Shown here one piece after another: positions 34,099 to 43,321 of a stretch of DNA of 64,000 bases. Numbering within the stretch: the stretch's first letter is position 1; every line of letters starts with the position of its first letter. Both the position numbers and the translations under genes were made by a program. Source of the DNA: Actinomadura livida (GTDB lineage: Bacteria; Actinomycetota; Actinomycetes; Streptosporangiales; Streptosporangiaceae); contig NZ_BMRO01000012.1 of assembly GCF_014648675.1 (NCBI RefSeq), positions 61,318 to 125,317 on the forward strand, given 5' to 3'. Under the pieces are notes generated by a model. That model worked only from the letters and a program-made list of their open reading frames with translations, searched no databases and had not been told where the DNA came from.

Positions 34099-35958
34099 GT
34101 GGAGGACAGGACCCCATCGCAGCCCGAATCGCAGCCCGAGCCGAAAGAGAACAGCGGCGGGAGCGGCGTCGGCCGCCGCGAGTTCGTCACCGGAGCGATC
34201 GCGGCGGCCGGCGCGGTCGCGGCGAGCGGGGCGCTGGGCGGAGGCACCGCGCACGCGGCCGCCCCCGCCGCCCAGCACGCCGGGCGAACACGCAGATTCG
34301 CCGCCGGCCGCCGCGTCGCGATCTTCGGCGGCGGCATGGGCGGGCTCAGCGCCGCCCAGGAGCTCGCCGAGCGCGGATTCCAGGTCACCGTCTACGAACG
34401 CAAGGCGTGGGGCGGCAAGAACCGCAGCATCCCCGTGCCGAACACCGGCACGGGAGGCCGCAAGGACCTCCCGGGCGAGCACGGGTTCCGGTTCTTCCCG
34501 GGCTTCTACCAGAACCTGCCCGACACCATGAGCCGCATCCCGCTGCCCGGCGGCGGCAACGTCGCCCAGAACCTGGTGGCGGGCAAGGAGGTCAGCGCCT
34601 ACTACAACGGGACCAAGGTCGTCCTGCCCGCCGCCGGCAGCATCATCGGCACGCTCAGCCCCGAGTCGCTGCTGAACTTCCTCAGCACCGGGATCAACGT
34701 GCTCGGCAAGGTCCCGGCCTGGGAGGTCGGCTACTTCCTGCAGAAGATGATCGCCTTCGTCACCAGCGGTCCGAAGCGCCGGTTCCAGCAGTGGGAGTAC
34801 ATGAGCTTCTCCCAGTTCGTCAACGCCCAGAAGATGTCCAAGCCCTACAACGAGCTGCTGGTCGACATGTTCACCGGCACCCTCGTCGCCGCCAAGGCCG
34901 ACAAGGCCGGCGCCCACACCATGGGCAAGATGGCGGAGGCCTGGGTCTACAGCACCCTGGGCCTCGGCGGCTACAAGGAGCCCGACCGGCTCCTCAACGC
35001 CCCCACCAACGAGTCGCTCATCGACCCGTGGATGAACTACCTGCGTTCGCTGGGCGTCACCTTCCAGATCGACGCGACGCTGGAGCAGCTCACCGTCCAG
35101 GACCGGCAGATCGCCGGTGCCCGGGTCCGGGGGGCGAGCGGCGTCGTCGACGTCCAGGCCGACTACTACGTGCTGGCGGTGCCGCTCGAACGCGCGCTCC
35201 CGCTGCTCAACGACGACGTCATGGCCGTCGACCCGTCGCTGCGGTCGCTGCGCGAGCTGACGACCGACTGGATGAACGGCATCATGTTCTACCTGCGGCA
35301 GCCGATCAACCTCGGCAGAGGCCATGTCGCCTACGCCGCCCAGCCCTGGGCGCTGACCTCGATCAACCAGGGGCAGTTCTGGAAGAACACGAACATCAGC
35401 CGCACCTACGGCAACGGCGAGGTCAACGACATCCTGTCGATGTGCATCTCGGCCTGGGACGTCCCCGGCATCCTCTACGGCAAGCCGGCCCGCGAGTGCA
35501 CCCACGAGCAGATCTTCAACGAGGTCAAGGCCCAGCTCCGCGCGGCCATCCCGTGGGGCCCGATCGTCCTCAACGACTTCAACATCCACTCGTACTTCAT
35601 CGACCCGGCCATCACCGGCAACGGCACCCCGAACGTCGCCAACGAGGAGCCGCTGCTGATCAATAAGCCCGGCTCCTGGAACCACCGCCCCGAGGCCACC
35701 ACCGCCCTGCCCAACCTGTTCCTGGCCTCCGACTACGTGAAGGCCGACATCAACCTGGCGACCATGGAGGGCGCCAACGAGGCCGGACGCAAGGCCGCCA
35801 ACGGAATCCTGGAGGCGTCCGGAGTCAACGAGACCCCCGCCAAGCTCTTCAAGATGTACCTGCCCAACGAGTTCAAGGGCTTCTACGACGACGACGACCG
35901 CCGCTTCGACCGCGGCGAGGCCAACGCGTTCGACCTCTGGGACCCGGTCAAGCCGTGA
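34099..35958 (+). CDS. Tat-exported FAD oxidoreductase, phytoene-desaturase/amine-oxidase fold
   Basis: The 619-residue protein starts with a long Tat signal: a polar region, then VGRREFVTGAIAAAG and a hydrophobic stretch ending near AHA (about residue 52). The mature part opens with VAIFGGGMGGLSAAQELAERG and YERKAWGGKNRS, the FAD fold of the carotenoid-desaturase/amine-oxidase superfamily. The end carries LFLASDYVKADINLATMEGANEAGRKAA, the usual C-terminal FAD-contacting region. Exported members with a folded flavin need Tat transport. The substrate is unknown. It has its own TetR operator and is followed by a hairpin. Confidence 0.82.
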   Translation: MEDRTPSQPESQPEPKENSGGSGVGRREFVTGAIAAAGAVAASGALGGGTAHAAAPAAQHAGRTRRFAAGRRVAIFGGGMGGLSAAQELAERGFQVTVYERKAWGGKNRSIPVPNTGTGGRKDLPGEHGFRFFPGFYQNLPDTMSRIPLPGGGNVAQNLVAGKEVSAYYNGTKVVLPAAGSIIGTLSPESLLNFLSTGINVLGKVPAWEVGYFLQKMIAFVTSGPKRRFQQWEYMSFSQFVNAQKMSKPYNELLVDMFTGTLVAAKADKAGAHTMGKMAEAWVYSTLGLGGYKEPDRLLNAPTNESLIDPWMNYLRSLGVTFQIDATLEQLTVQDRQIAGARVRGASGVVDVQADYYVLAVPLERALPLLNDDVMAVDPSLRSLRELTTDWMNGIMFYLRQPINLGRGHVAYAAQPWALTSINQGQFWKNTNISRTYGNGEVNDILSMCISAWDVPGILYGKPARECTHEQIFNEVKAQLRAAIPWGPIVLNDFNIHSYFIDPAITGNGTPNVANEEPLLINKPGSWNHRPEATTALPNLFLASDYVKADINLATMEGANEAGRKAANGILEASGVNETPAKLFKMYLPNEFKGFYDDDDRRFDRGEANAFDLWDPVKP

Positions 35959-36025
35959 TCCCCGGCAAGCCCTGACCCGCCACCCGGCCGGTCACCGGCA
36001 CCCCCACCCCACCCCACCCGATGCC

Positions 36026-36074
36026 GCCGCCCGCGGCCCGGCTCCGCGCGCCAACCGGCCGGGCCGCGGGCGGC
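36026..36074 (+). terminator. hairpin between flavoenzyme and transporter genes
   Basis: Perfect 16-bp arms (36026-36041 and 36059-36074) enclose a 17-base loop. The stem starts 67 bases after the flavoenzyme stop and ends 15 bases before the transporter ATG. It could end the upstream transcript or act as an attenuator for the downstream genes. Confidence 0.55.
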
Positions 36075-36089
36075 ACGGAGGGCTTCGCC

Positions 36090-37154
36090 ATGTCCGTCCA
36101 GTACCAGCTCCTCGCGTTCCTCTCCACCGGCGTCTACTTCGCCGGGCTGGCCTTCTTCAAGAAGGCCGCGGCCGAGATGCCTCCCCTCCAGGGGAGCCGT
36201 CCGTGGCACCTGGCCCGGACCCTGCTCACCAGCGGGGCCTGGGTCACCGGCGCGGCCGTGCTCGGCGCCGGAGCCGCCGTCCAGGTGGCGGCGCTGACCG
36301 GCCTGTCGCTGTCCGAGGCGCTGCCGCTGTTCCTGGCCGGGCTGGGCGTGCTGGTCGCCCTCGCCGTACTGGTCCTCGGCGAACGGCTCACCGCGCGCGA
36401 ATGGGGCTGCGCGGGGCTGCTGGCCGCGGCGGCCGTCCTGCTCCTGAGCGCCACCCCGGGGGGCGACGCCGCGGCCGGCGGCGAAACGCCTCCGGCGCCG
36501 CTGGTCGTGGCCGTCGCCCTGCCCTCGCTGCTGGTGCCCTGCATCATGTTCCTGGCGAGCGACCGGGCCCGCAGAGGCGCCCACGCCCGGCCGCTGACGG
36601 GGGTCGCGCTCGCCATCAACGTGGGGCTGCTCACCGGAACCAACGAGCTGATGCTGCGGGGGGCCGCACCCCTCACCGACGGTCCCGGCGCCCTTGCCGG
36701 GACTCCCTACCTGTACATCTTCGCGGTCGCGGCGCCGCTGGCGATGGGCCAGCTCCAGATCGCGCTGCAGCGCAGCCGCCTGGTGGTCGTGGGGCTCGTC
36801 GCCACCGCGACGGCGAAGACCTACCTGCTCCTCCTGGCCACACCCCTCTACGGGGACCCGTGGCCTTCCGAAGGCGACCGAGCGGCACTGGCCCTGGCGC
36901 TGACGATCCTGGCCATCGCCGCCGTCCCGCACCACGAACCCCGAGACACCGCACCCCGAGACACCGCCGTCCGAGATTCGGCCGAACGACCGGAAGGAAC
37001 GCATGGACCGCATGGACCACCAGCAGCGCCTGCAGCACCCCGCCTGGATGTCGAAACCTCCGTGGCCCCTCGTCCTGCGTCATCTGGCCTCTGGGGACAT
37101 CCGGGCGACTCCCGCGCAGCTCACGGTGTTCCGGTCGTTCGCCGAGGCGGGTGA
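36090..37154 (+). CDS. DMT/EamA-like membrane transporter
   Basis: The protein is up to 354 residues with about nine or ten hydrophobic segments (MSVQYQLLAFLSTGVYFAG; TGLSLSEALPLFLAGLGVLVAL; LVVVGLVATATAKTYLLLL). It resembles drug/metabolite transporters with two EamA-like halves. ATG 36090 follows a GGAGGGCTTC site. The helices end near residue 280; the remaining tail is polar, contains repeats of PRDTA, and runs 152 bases into the next gene in another frame. Either the overlap is real or the original stop was lost. Substrate is unknown. Confidence 0.7.
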   Translation: MSVQYQLLAFLSTGVYFAGLAFFKKAAAEMPPLQGSRPWHLARTLLTSGAWVTGAAVLGAGAAVQVAALTGLSLSEALPLFLAGLGVLVALAVLVLGERLTAREWGCAGLLAAAAVLLLSATPGGDAAAGGETPPAPLVVAVALPSLLVPCIMFLASDRARRGAHARPLTGVALAINVGLLTGTNELMLRGAAPLTDGPGALAGTPYLYIFAVAAPLAMGQLQIALQRSRLVVVGLVATATAKTYLLLLATPLYGDPWPSEGDRAALALALTILAIAAVPHHEPRDTAPRDTAVRDSAERPEGTHGPHGPPAAPAAPRLDVETSVAPRPASSGLWGHPGDSRAAHGVPVVRRGG

Positions 37155-38268
37155 CCCGCCGGCGGACGCGGTCGCGGAGATGATCGCGAGACTCCCCGGC
37201 GGCACCGGCCGGCGGCTGTTCGAACGCGCCCTGCACGAGGGCATCGACGCCGTCGACGACCCGCCGCGCGAGCTGGTGGCCTTCTTCGCCGAGGTCGACG
37301 CCGTCCCGTACTGGGTGGACGCCGACCGGCTCGAACGCGGCGCCAGGGTCATCGCCCGCACCGGCCTGCTAGGGCTCGCGATGGTGATGCCGTGCACGTC
37401 CCTCTACGGGGGCTACCTGGCCTCCCGCGCCAACAAGACCCTCGTCCGCACCGGCGACCTCGACTCCATGGCGCCGCGCCGGCTGGCCGAGACGGCGAGC
37501 TGGTGGGTGGACGTCACCACCCCCGGCGGGCTCGGCAGGTTCGACACCGGCTTCAAGCAGACACTCCGGGTCCGCATCATGCACGCGCAGGTGCGCGCCG
37601 CGATGCGGCGGCGCGACGACTGGGACCAGGAGGCGTGGGACGCGCCCATCAACCAGGTCCAGATGGCCGGGACACTGCTGCTGTTCTCCCTGGTGATGCT
37701 GCTCGGCTCGCGCGCCCTCGGGCTCCAGTTCTCCGCAGCCGACCGGGCCGCGGCCATGCACCTGTGGCGCTACGTGGGCCACCTCATGGGCGTCCACCAC
37801 GACCTGCTCCCCGCCACGGAGGCCGACGCTTGGCGGCTGCTCTGGCTGGAGGGCGCCACCGAGTTCATGCCGGACGACGACTCGCGGCGGCTCGCCCGGT
37901 CGCTGCGGGACGCGGCGGCCCCGCTGCTGCTCCCGCCCCGCCTGAAGGACTCCCCCCTCGCCCAGCGCCTGCTGACGAACTACCTGTTCTCCTACAGCCG
38001 CATCGTCCTCGGCAAACGCAACGCCGACTTCCTGGGGGCGCCCGACCAGAAGGCGTACCGGGCCGCCGTCCTCGGCACCTCCACCGCGGTCTTCGCCCTG
38101 GAGAGCGTCCGGCGGGTGGTGCCCGCGGCCACCCGGTTGAGCGAACGCATCGGGCAGCGCCGCCGCACCGCGCTCATCCGGCGCATGCTGCTGGAACAGC
38201 ACGGCGACCGCACCCACAGCCGCATGGACGGCCGCAGTCCCGGGGGCCGGGCCCTCAAGGGCGCCTGA
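37003..38268 (+). CDS. oxygenase MpaB family protein (DUF2236)
   Basis: The 421-residue protein is of the MpaB/latex-clearing-protein-related family, heme-dependent oxygenases of varied substrates. It has DAVPYWVDADRLERGARVI near residue 105, followed by LYGGYLASRANKTLVRTG, ETASWWVDV, a GRFDTGFKQTLRVRIMHAQVR run with the candidate heme histidine, and VGHLMGVHHDLLP. The ATG at 37003 has a GGAAGGAA site immediately upstream, so the start is well supported despite the long overlap with the transporter gene. The substrate could be an isoprenoid or other hydrophobic chain (inference from family). Confidence 0.82.
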   Translation: MDRMDHQQRLQHPAWMSKPPWPLVLRHLASGDIRATPAQLTVFRSFAEAGDPPADAVAEMIARLPGGTGRRLFERALHEGIDAVDDPPRELVAFFAEVDAVPYWVDADRLERGARVIARTGLLGLAMVMPCTSLYGGYLASRANKTLVRTGDLDSMAPRRLAETASWWVDVTTPGGLGRFDTGFKQTLRVRIMHAQVRAAMRRRDDWDQEAWDAPINQVQMAGTLLLFSLVMLLGSRALGLQFSAADRAAAMHLWRYVGHLMGVHHDLLPATEADAWRLLWLEGATEFMPDDDSRRLARSLRDAAAPLLLPPRLKDSPLAQRLLTNYLFSYSRIVLGKRNADFLGAPDQKAYRAAVLGTSTAVFALESVRRVVPAATRLSERIGQRRRTALIRRMLLEQHGDRTHSRMDGRSPGGRALKGA

Positions 38269-38347
38269 CGTCGCGCCGGTGGCCCGATGTGGCCGATGGG
38301 TCGGATGGGTCTGGGCAAGATCCCGAAAGGCGTTCATATTCCCGGTC

Positions 38348-39955
38348 ATGATGGGCAAGCGCGTCTCGCGCACCGCAGTCGCCGCACTCGCGTTCGCCGT
38401 GGCCCTGGGGCTGATGGCGGCCCCGGCCCTCGGCCACGCCGAGCGCGAGGTCAGATTCCCGGCGGGGACGGGCAAGGTCCCGACGTACCGCACGGCGCCG
38501 GCATCGCCAAGGCTGGTGGTGTGCAAACCGGAGTCCGCCGGGCTGATCGAGAGCTATTCGGGGTGGTTGCGGACGCTCAACGAACGCCTCCTCGCCGAGT
38601 GCTCGTACCGGCACATCCAGGCCGCGGTGAACGACGTCACCGAGCGCGGCACGACGATCTACGTGCTGCCCGGCACGTACCGCGAGGAGCCGAGCCGCGC
38701 CGAACCGAGCCCGGAGTGCGCCCCGCTGGAAGGGAAGGACCTGCTCAGCTACGCCGAGCAGTACGCCTGCCCCAACCTCCAGCAGCTCGTCGCCGTCTTC
38801 GGGGACGAGACGCCGGGCGACGACGACCGCACGTGCGACAGCCCCCGCTGCGACCTCCAGCTGGAGGGCACCGGCCGCGAGATGACCGACGTCGTCATCG
38901 AGGGCGGGTTCCAGTCCGACGGGACGTGGGCGAAGCTCAACGGAATCCGCGCCGACCGCGCCGACGGCTTCTACCTGCGCAACATCACCACCCAGCTGTT
39001 CGAGTTCAACGGGGTGTACATCCTGGAGCAGGACGGCTTCGTGATCGACCGCGCGCTGGCCCGGTGGAACGAGGAGTACGGCTTCCTCACCTTCGCCAGC
39101 GACCACGGCCTCTACACCGACTGCGAAGGCCACGGCAACGGCGACGCCGGCATCTACCCGGGGTCGGCCTCACCGCTCAACGGCCGCCGCCACTCCATCG
39201 AGATCCAGCGCTGCGACTCCCACCACAACGCGCTCGGCTACTCCGGCACCGCCGGGGACTCCGTCTACGCGCACGACAACACGTTCCACCACAACTCGGC
39301 GGGCGTCTCGATGGACAGCGCCTTCCCCGGCCACCCCGGCCTGCCGCAGAACCACGCGACGTTCGAGAACAACCTGATCTACAGCAACAACGTCAACTAC
39401 TACGGCAACGTCTGGGACGGCACCTGCGCCAAGCTCCCCCGGGACCGCGGCCACGAACGCGGCGTCGTGTGCCCCGCCCCGCCGGTCCCGGTCGGCACCG
39501 GCCTCCTGCTGGGCGGCGGCAACGACAACAACTACGCCCACAACCGCCTGTACGACAACTGGCGCAGCGGCTTCCGGCAGATCTGGGTGCCGGCCCCGCT
39601 CCGCGGCGAGAACGACCTGCTGAAGTTCCGCGACACCTCGCACCGCAACCGCTACACCGGCAACGCCTTCGGCGTCGCGCCGGACGGAAGGGTCCTGCCC
39701 AACGGCCTGGACGTCTGGTGGGACGAGCAGGGCGACGGCAACTGCTGGCAGGGCAACACCTCGTCCTGGGGCACGGTCAGATCCGACCCGGCCACCCTCC
39801 CGGACTGCGCCCATCCGTCCGGCTGGACGATCTTCTCCCCCTTCGGCAACCTCCTGAAGGTCCTGGCCGCCCTCCCCTGCTCCGAGTACGGCCGCGACAA
39901 GCCCCGCCCCGAAGGCTGCGACTGGTTCGACACACCCCCGCGCCCCACCCCGTGA
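38348..39955 (+). CDS. secreted right-handed parallel beta-helix protein
   Basis: The 535-residue protein starts MMGKRVSRTAVAALAFAVALG with a signal peptide cleaved near ALGHA. The mature part has TTIYVLPGTYREE, then successive rungs rich in asparagine and histidine (LNGIRADRADGFYLRN, CDSHHNALGYSG, AHDNTFHHNSAGVSMDSA, FENNLIYSNN), the pattern of pectate-lyase-like beta helices. Ten or more cysteines suggest disulfides outside the cell. No catalytic set is obvious, so it may bind or cleave a polysaccharide. It stands alone between the MpaB gene and a strong terminator. Confidence 0.85.
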   Translation: MMGKRVSRTAVAALAFAVALGLMAAPALGHAEREVRFPAGTGKVPTYRTAPASPRLVVCKPESAGLIESYSGWLRTLNERLLAECSYRHIQAAVNDVTERGTTIYVLPGTYREEPSRAEPSPECAPLEGKDLLSYAEQYACPNLQQLVAVFGDETPGDDDRTCDSPRCDLQLEGTGREMTDVVIEGGFQSDGTWAKLNGIRADRADGFYLRNITTQLFEFNGVYILEQDGFVIDRALARWNEEYGFLTFASDHGLYTDCEGHGNGDAGIYPGSASPLNGRRHSIEIQRCDSHHNALGYSGTAGDSVYAHDNTFHHNSAGVSMDSAFPGHPGLPQNHATFENNLIYSNNVNYYGNVWDGTCAKLPRDRGHERGVVCPAPPVPVGTGLLLGGGNDNNYAHNRLYDNWRSGFRQIWVPAPLRGENDLLKFRDTSHRNRYTGNAFGVAPDGRVLPNGLDVWWDEQGDGNCWQGNTSSWGTVRSDPATLPDCAHPSGWTIFSPFGNLLKVLAALPCSEYGRDKPRPEGCDWFDTPPRPTP

Positions 39956-39982
39956 CAAGGACCTAATCCAGCCAGGAATAGC

Positions 39983-40019
39983 GCACCGGCCCGGCCGCGC
40001 GGGGCGGCCGGGCCGGTGC
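39983..40019. terminator. bidirectional terminator
   Basis: Perfect 16-bp arms (39983-39998 and 40004-40019) with a 5-base loop lie between the convergent beta-helix gene (ends 39955) and the ABC binding-protein gene (ends 40050). Confidence 0.85.
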
Positions 40020-40049
40020 CGGGGGTGGGACGGGGCGGGACGGGAGGGA

Positions 40050-41366
40050 TCAGTCTCCGAGGGGGCCGAAGACCTTGCGGGTGTCGATGACCTCGCCGGT
40101 CAGCGTCCAGCGCTCACCCTCGAACTTCATCATCTGCATCGCCTCGATCGGGAAGCCGTCATCGGGGCCGGTGCTCATCTTCACGCCGGGCAGCAGCATC
40201 GGCACCTCGACGTCCTTGAGGTTGCGCATCGAGTCGCGCAGGCCCTCGCGGGTCTTGCACTCGGCGGCCTCCAGCGTCTTGTGGAAGCTGGTCGCCACCG
40301 CCCAGCCGAACGCGTGGTACGGGACGTTCGGGTCGGCGCCCGGCGAGTACTGCTTCATCTTGTCCCGGTAGAGCTTCATCTCGGCGTCGTCCGCCCACTG
40401 CGGGTCGTTCGGGTCCTTGTAGTACGTGGACGACACGACGCCCTGCACGTTCTTGAACCCGACCGGCTCCAGCACCGTGACGGACGCGGCGACGTTGTTC
40501 AGGATGTGCAGCGGGTTCCAGTCCGTGATCTTCGCGTCCGCGGCCAGCGCCTGCGAGCCGAACTTCGGCGTCGTGACGTTGAGGAACACGTCGGCGCCCG
40601 AACCCGCGAGGTCGCGCATCTGCGCCTCCACGCTCGGGTCGGTGACCTCGTAGCTCTCCTCCTGGACGATCTTGATCTCGCTGCCCTCGATCGCCTTCTT
40701 GAAGCCGTCCAGCAGGTCCTTGCCGAAGTCGTCGTTCTGGAACAGGACCGCGACCTTCGCCTTCGGCTTCTCCTGCTTGAGGTGCTGGGCGTACACCCGG
40801 GCCTCGGAGACGTAGTTGGGCTGCCAGCCGATCGTCCACGGGTGCTTGTCGTCGGTGCCCCACTTGCTGGCGCCGGTGGCCACGAAGATCTGCGGCACCT
40901 TCCGCTGGCTGGTGTAGTCCCACGTCGCCGTCGTCGAGGGGGTGCCGAGCGTCTGGAACAGCGCGAACACCTGCTCCTGCTCGACCAGCCGGCGCGCCTC
41001 CTCCACGGCCTTCGGCGGCTGGTAGCCGTCGTCGCGGACGACGAACTCCACCTGCCGGCCGTCGACGCCGCCCTTCTCCTTGTTGACGTAGTCGAAGTAC
41101 GCCTTGATGCCCTTCGGAATGGCGCCGTACGCGGAGGCCGGGCCGGACAGCGGGTAGATGCCGCCGAGCTTCAGCGACGAGTCGGTGATGCCGGTCGTCT
41201 GCTGGCCCTCGCACGCGCCGGTGGCGGTGCCGCCGTCGTCACCGTCGTCCCGTCCGCCGCAGGCCGCCGCGGTGGTCGCCGCCAGCAGCACGGCCGCCGA
41301 CACCGCCGTCCCCCGCCGCAGCCTGCCGCCGTTTCCTGATCGGCCGCTTCCCAATGGTCGACGCAT
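40050..41366 (-). CDS. branched-chain-amino-acid-type ABC transporter substrate-binding lipoprotein
   Basis: The 438-residue protein is the extracytoplasmic receptor of the Liv-type importer encoded beside it. After a basic N terminus and hydrophobic helix comes a lipobox-like TAAAC, an acidic glycine linker and the type I periplasmic-binding fold (LKLGGIYPLSGPASAYG; VEFVVRDDGYQPPKAVEEA; VAVLFQNDDFGKDLLDG). ATG 41366 is preferred over an upstream frame extension because it starts just before the basic signal region. It is 4 bases beyond the livM stop on the same strand. The closest relatives of this type often bind aromatic acids or amides rather than amino acids, and a CoA ligase lies nearby. 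Confidence 0.92.
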   Translation of the reverse strand: MRRPLGSGRSGNGGRLRRGTAVSAAVLLAATTAAACGGRDDGDDGGTATGACEGQQTTGITDSSLKLGGIYPLSGPASAYGAIPKGIKAYFDYVNKEKGGVDGRQVEFVVRDDGYQPPKAVEEARRLVEQEQVFALFQTLGTPSTTATWDYTSQRKVPQIFVATGASKWGTDDKHPWTIGWQPNYVSEARVYAQHLKQEKPKAKVAVLFQNDDFGKDLLDGFKKAIEGSEIKIVQEESYEVTDPSVEAQMRDLAGSGADVFLNVTTPKFGSQALAADAKITDWNPLHILNNVAASVTVLEPVGFKNVQGVVSSTYYKDPNDPQWADDAEMKLYRDKMKQYSPGADPNVPYHAFGWAVATSFHKTLEAAECKTREGLRDSMRNLKDVEVPMLLPGVKMSTGPDDGFPIEAMQMMKFEGERWTLTGEVIDTRKVFGPLGD

Positions 41367-41370
41367 GCCC

Positions 41371-42441
41371 TTACCCCTTCCGGAGGATCCTGTTAGAGCG
41401 GGTCTTGTTGAACCAGTGCGCGGCACGCCCCGCCAGCCCGGCGAGCCCGGTCGGGGCGACGTACATCACCGCGATGATCAGCAGCCCGAAGATGACCCCC
41501 GGCGCCGCCTTGTTGATGTCCTGGGACCAGCTCGGCACGAACATCACGAACAGCCCGCCGAGCAGCGGTCCCCACGTCGACCCCAGCCCGCCGACCACGA
41601 TCCCGGCAAGCAGCGTGATCGAGAGGTTGACGGTGAACGAGTCGGGGGACACGAACCCGATCGTCCACGTGTAGAGGCAGCCGGCCGCGCCCGCGATCAT
41701 CGAGCTCCACGCGAACGCGCGCCGCTTGTAGGAGGCCGGCCGCACGCCCATGACCTCCGCCGCCGTCTCGTTGTCGCGGACGGAGTGCATCGCCCGGCCG
41801 ACCCGGGAGCGCAGCAGGTAGTGCACCACCAGGAACGCCAGGACCGTCCCGGCCAGCGCCAGGAAGTACAGCCACTGGTCCTGGGCGAGGCCCGTCCACG
41901 CCGGGGGCTCCGGCTTCTCCAGGGTCAGCCCCATCGAGCCGCCGGTCACCGACTCGAACCGCTTGAGCAGCGGGACGAGGAAGATCGCTATCGCCAGCGT
42001 CACCAGCGCCAGGTAGAGCCCGCGCAGCCGGGTCGCGGGCACCCCGAAGGCGTACCCGAGCACGAACGCCACCGCGGCCGCGAGCGGGAACGTCACCGGG
42101 TAGGGCAGGTCCCAGTGGTACATCATGACGGCCGTCGAGTACGCGCCGACCGCGAAGAACGCCCCGTGCCCCAGGGAGATCTGCCCGGCATGGCCGACCA
42201 GCAGGTTCAGCCCGACCAGCGCGACCGCGTAGACCATCACCATCGTGAGCTGGAAGACCCGGAACGGCACCAGCTGGAACGGCGCCGCCACGGCCAGCAG
42301 CAGCAGCGCCCCGAGCGCGAGCATCCGCCAGTTCCGCACGGCGTACCCCGCCACTCCCGGCGGCGTACCGGAGCCCCCCTTGACGGCCTCTGCGGCCCCC
42401 GCGGCTTCCGTGGTCTCCGTAGTGTCCGTGGACTCACTCAT
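41371..42441 (-). CDS. livM: Liv-type ABC permease LivM
   Basis: The 356-residue membrane permease has an acidic threonine-rich N-terminal tail followed by about nine helices. It includes VGLNLLVGHAGQISLGHGAFF, the typical LivM motif, and GGLGSTWGPLLGGLFV near the C terminus. It overlaps livH by four bases (ATGA). It forms the channel with LivH; the name reflects homology, not a proven substrate. Confidence 0.93.
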   Translation of the reverse strand: MSESTDTTETTEAAGAAEAVKGGSGTPPGVAGYAVRNWRMLALGALLLLAVAAPFQLVPFRVFQLTMVMVYAVALVGLNLLVGHAGQISLGHGAFFAVGAYSTAVMMYHWDLPYPVTFPLAAAVAFVLGYAFGVPATRLRGLYLALVTLAIAIFLVPLLKRFESVTGGSMGLTLEKPEPPAWTGLAQDQWLYFLALAGTVLAFLVVHYLLRSRVGRAMHSVRDNETAAEVMGVRPASYKRRAFAWSSMIAGAAGCLYTWTIGFVSPDSFTVNLSITLLAGIVVGGLGSTWGPLLGGLFVMFVPSWSQDINKAAPGVIFGLLIIAVMYVAPTGLAGLAGRAAHWFNKTRSNRILRKG

Positions 42442-43319
42442 GCTCGCTCCACCACCGCTCGTCCGAACAGGCCTTGGGGGCGCAGCAGAAGGACGCCGAG
42501 GATGATGGCCAGCGGGACGCCGATCTTCAGATCGGAGCCGATGAAGTCCACGTAGGAACCGGCCAGGGTCTCGGCCACGCCGACGATCAGGCCGCCGACC
42601 ACCGCGCCCAGCGGGCTGTCGAACCCGCCGAGGGTGGCCGCGGCGAACGCGTAGATCAGGACGCCGCCCATCATGTTGGGCTCCAGGAACAGCAGCGGCG
42701 CGACGAGGACCCCCGAGACGGCGCCGACCAGGGCGGCGAGGCCCCAGCCGAACGCCAGCGTCCAGCCGACGCGGATGCCGACCAGCCGGGCCGACTCGGG
42801 GTTCGTGGCGACCGCCCGCATCCCGAGGCCGATCTTGGTGTAGCGGAACATCAGGTACAGCAGGCCCATCACGCCGCCCACCACGGCGAGGACGCCGAGC
42901 GTGGAGTAGGCGAGGCTGACGCCGCCGGCCTGGAGCGCGCCGCCCGGGAACGGATTCGGAAAGTCCTTGATCAGGAACGACCAGATCCAGCCGGCCGCGG
43001 CGTTGACGAAGATGAACAGGCCCACGGTCACGATCACCAGGGTCAGCTCGGGCGCCCCCTCGACCGGCCGGATGATCACCCGTTCGATCAGCATGCCGCC
43101 GACGAACGAGATCGCCAGCGTCAGCACCAGCGCGAGCCAGAACGGCAGGCCCGCGTCGATGAACGTCCACGCGATATAGGTCGCGAACATGGCCAGCTCG
43201 CCCTGCGCGAAGTTGACGATGCCGGTGAACTGGTAGATCAGCACGAGCGCGAGCGCCAGGCTCGCGTAGATCGCGCCGGCGCCCAGGCCCCCGACGAACT
43301 GCTGCACGAAGTCGGCCAT
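42438..43319 (-). CDS. livH: Liv-type ABC permease LivH
   Basis: The 293-residue membrane permease shows GLGAGAIYASLALALVLIYQ, GIVNFAQGELAMFATY and GGFDSPLGAVVGGLIVG, all diagnostic of LivH. It starts two bases after the livF stop region (43319 versus 43322) and overlaps livM. The arrangement livG-livF-livH-livM-binding protein is one operon on the minus strand. Confidence 0.94.
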   Translation of the reverse strand: MADFVQQFVGGLGAGAIYASLALALVLIYQFTGIVNFAQGELAMFATYIAWTFIDAGLPFWLALVLTLAISFVGGMLIERVIIRPVEGAPELTLVIVTVGLFIFVNAAAGWIWSFLIKDFPNPFPGGALQAGGVSLAYSTLGVLAVVGGVMGLLYLMFRYTKIGLGMRAVATNPESARLVGIRVGWTLAFGWGLAALVGAVSGVLVAPLLFLEPNMMGGVLIYAFAAATLGGFDSPLGAVVGGLIVGVAETLAGSYVDFIGSDLKIGVPLAIILGVLLLRPQGLFGRAVVERA

Positions 43320-43321
43320 GG

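Noticed and set aside
31756..35685. Open frame of 1309 codons on the minus strand
   Set aside because: Only the 3' part (to 33228) is the monooxygenase. The rest is antisense to the TetR and flavoenzyme genes and happens to lack stops.
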